Below are positions 5,730 through 6,245 of a DNA stretch of 6,245 nucleotides, one piece after another. The DNA is from Thermoleophilia bacterium (GTDB taxonomy: Bacteria; Actinomycetota; Thermoleophilia; Gaiellales; SKUG01): assembly GCA_025964465.1 (NCBI GenBank), contig JAOPYS010000281.1:1-6245 (forward strand), given 5' to 3'. The translations under genes were made by a program, and so were the position numbers. The notes under the pieces are model-generated. The model saw nothing but the letters and a program-made list of their open reading frames with translations, did no database searches and was not told where the DNA came from. Position 1 is the stretch's first letter. Each line of letters begins with the position of its first letter.

Positions 5730-5773
5730 GCCGTGGATGTACCCGCGGTGCAAGGGCCGCAAGCGCGCGTGGG

Positions 5774-6245
5774 TCAGGCCGGAGGGCGCACCGCGCGCCC
5801 CACGAGGCGCACCAGTTCGGGCAACAGGTCGTCGCGCTCGACGCGCACGCCGACCACCTGCTCGACGGTGGTGGCGTCGCGCCCGTCGGTGGTGATGAAC
5901 GCCGCCCCGGCGAGGTTGACCCCGATCCCGACGATGATGGGATCGACGACCCCGTCGAGCGTGCGCGCGTCGACGAGGATGCCCGCCACCTTCGCGCCGT
6001 CGCGTGCTGCCACGAGGTCGTTGGGCGCCTTCCACCGGATGCCGTCGCGTGCGGCGGGGGCGACGAGCTCGATCGCGGCGAGCACGGCGTCGGCCACGCG
6101 CAGGGGCAGGCCGTCGAGCACGGATGCCGGGAGGGGACCGGCCCACCCGAGGCTGACCATCAGCGCCTCGCCGGGTGGGTCCTGCCACGCCCGCCCCCCG
6201 CGCCCGCGCCCGGCACCCTGCGACCGGGCGGACACGGCGACCTGC
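5774..6245 (-). CDS. birA: Biotin-protein ligase, N-terminally cut by the window edge and lacking the C-terminal domain
   Basis: 156 complete codons of a biotin-[acetyl-CoA-carboxylase] ligase, which makes biotinyl-AMP and attaches biotin to a carboxylase carrier lysine. The biotin-binding loop is clear: S-Q-G-A-G-R-G-R-G-G-R-A-W near the edge, then P-P-G-E-A-L-M-V-S-L. W-K-A-P-N-D-L matches the KWPND signature except that Trp is Ala. K-V-A-G-I-L-V-D carries the conserved active-site Lys, and V-G-I-G-V-N-L follows. The frame is open to the right edge and the GTG at 6235 falls inside the conserved motif, so the true start is outside; whether an N-terminal DNA-binding domain exists cannot be seen. 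The protein stops about 17 residues after E-R-D-D-L-L-P, without the usual SH3-like C-terminal domain of some 50 residues. The next gene, nfeD, starts 44 bp later. Confidence 0.88.
   Translation of the reverse strand, partial: QVAVSARSQGAGRGRGGRAWQDPPGEALMVSLGWAGPLPASVLDGLPLRVADAVLAAIELVAPAARDGIRWKAPNDLVAARDGAKVAGILVDARTLDGVVDPIIVGIGVNLAGAAFITTDGRDATTVEQVVGVRVERDDLLPELVRLVGRAVRPPA

Noticed and set aside
5730..5773. Separate promoter for nfeD in the 44-bp gap after birA
   Set aside because: A TACATC hexamer is present, but it matches only three of six -10 bases and its -35 partner is only 15 nt away; same-operon transcription is simpler.
5730..6188. N-terminal extension of the NfeD open frame to 6188
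   Set aside because: The extra residues are Arg/His-rich shadow of birA. A signal peptide begins at the GTG 5729 (or TTG 5753), which is the biological start region.
6233..6235. GTG at 6235 as the birA start
   Set aside because: It lies just before the biotin-binding loop, and family members have conserved sequence upstream. The frame is open to the edge, so the gene is cut by the window.

Overview
The window is about 70% G+C by eye and nearly fully coding. Starts are ATG or GTG and third codon positions are overwhelmingly G or C. One gene appears to have an actinobacterial-style leaderless start. Together this suggests a high-GC actinobacterium (Actinomycetota). A deep lineage such as Thermoleophilia is my guess from the flavour of the surface protein; it is inference and not proven by anything here. 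I see no tRNA, rRNA, CRISPR array, insertion sequence or phage gene.

Layout. Two genes read rightward. The first (29-1597) is a secreted protein with a seven-repeat beta-propeller carrying six Asp-boxes. The propeller sits between two cysteine-bearing flanks that look like halves of one surface beta-sandwich domain. A strong GC hairpin follows its stop. Next comes a small polytopic membrane protein (1639-2328), apparently leaderless. From 2357 to the right edge everything reads leftward. In transcription order these are: a biotin-protein ligase cut by the window edge (5774-6245); a long-form NfeD membrane serine protease (4377-5729); a stomatin/slipin SPFH protein (3619-4380) joined to nfeD by an ATGA overlap; a GalT-family HIT-superfamily enzyme (2768-3616) starting 2 nt after the slipin stop; and, after a 90-bp GATC-rich gap with its own likely promoter, a 106-aa helical protein (2357-2677). 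The two gene groups converge at 2328/2357.

How the genes relate. NfeD and slipin form a well-known membrane quality-control pair: in archaea the NfeD protease cleaves the C-terminal hydrophobic segment of its stomatin partner. The catalytic Ser/Lys pair and a matching hydrophobic tail are both visible here. BirA upstream and GalT downstream look like operon passengers with separate metabolic roles (biotin attachment; hexose-1-phosphate uridylyl transfer). The points most worth a second look are the missing C-terminal domain of the biotin ligase, the propeller nested in a split surface domain, the palindromic GATC cluster in front of the small helical gene, and that WXG100-like orphan itself. 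I did not find convincing evidence for a wholly new system.
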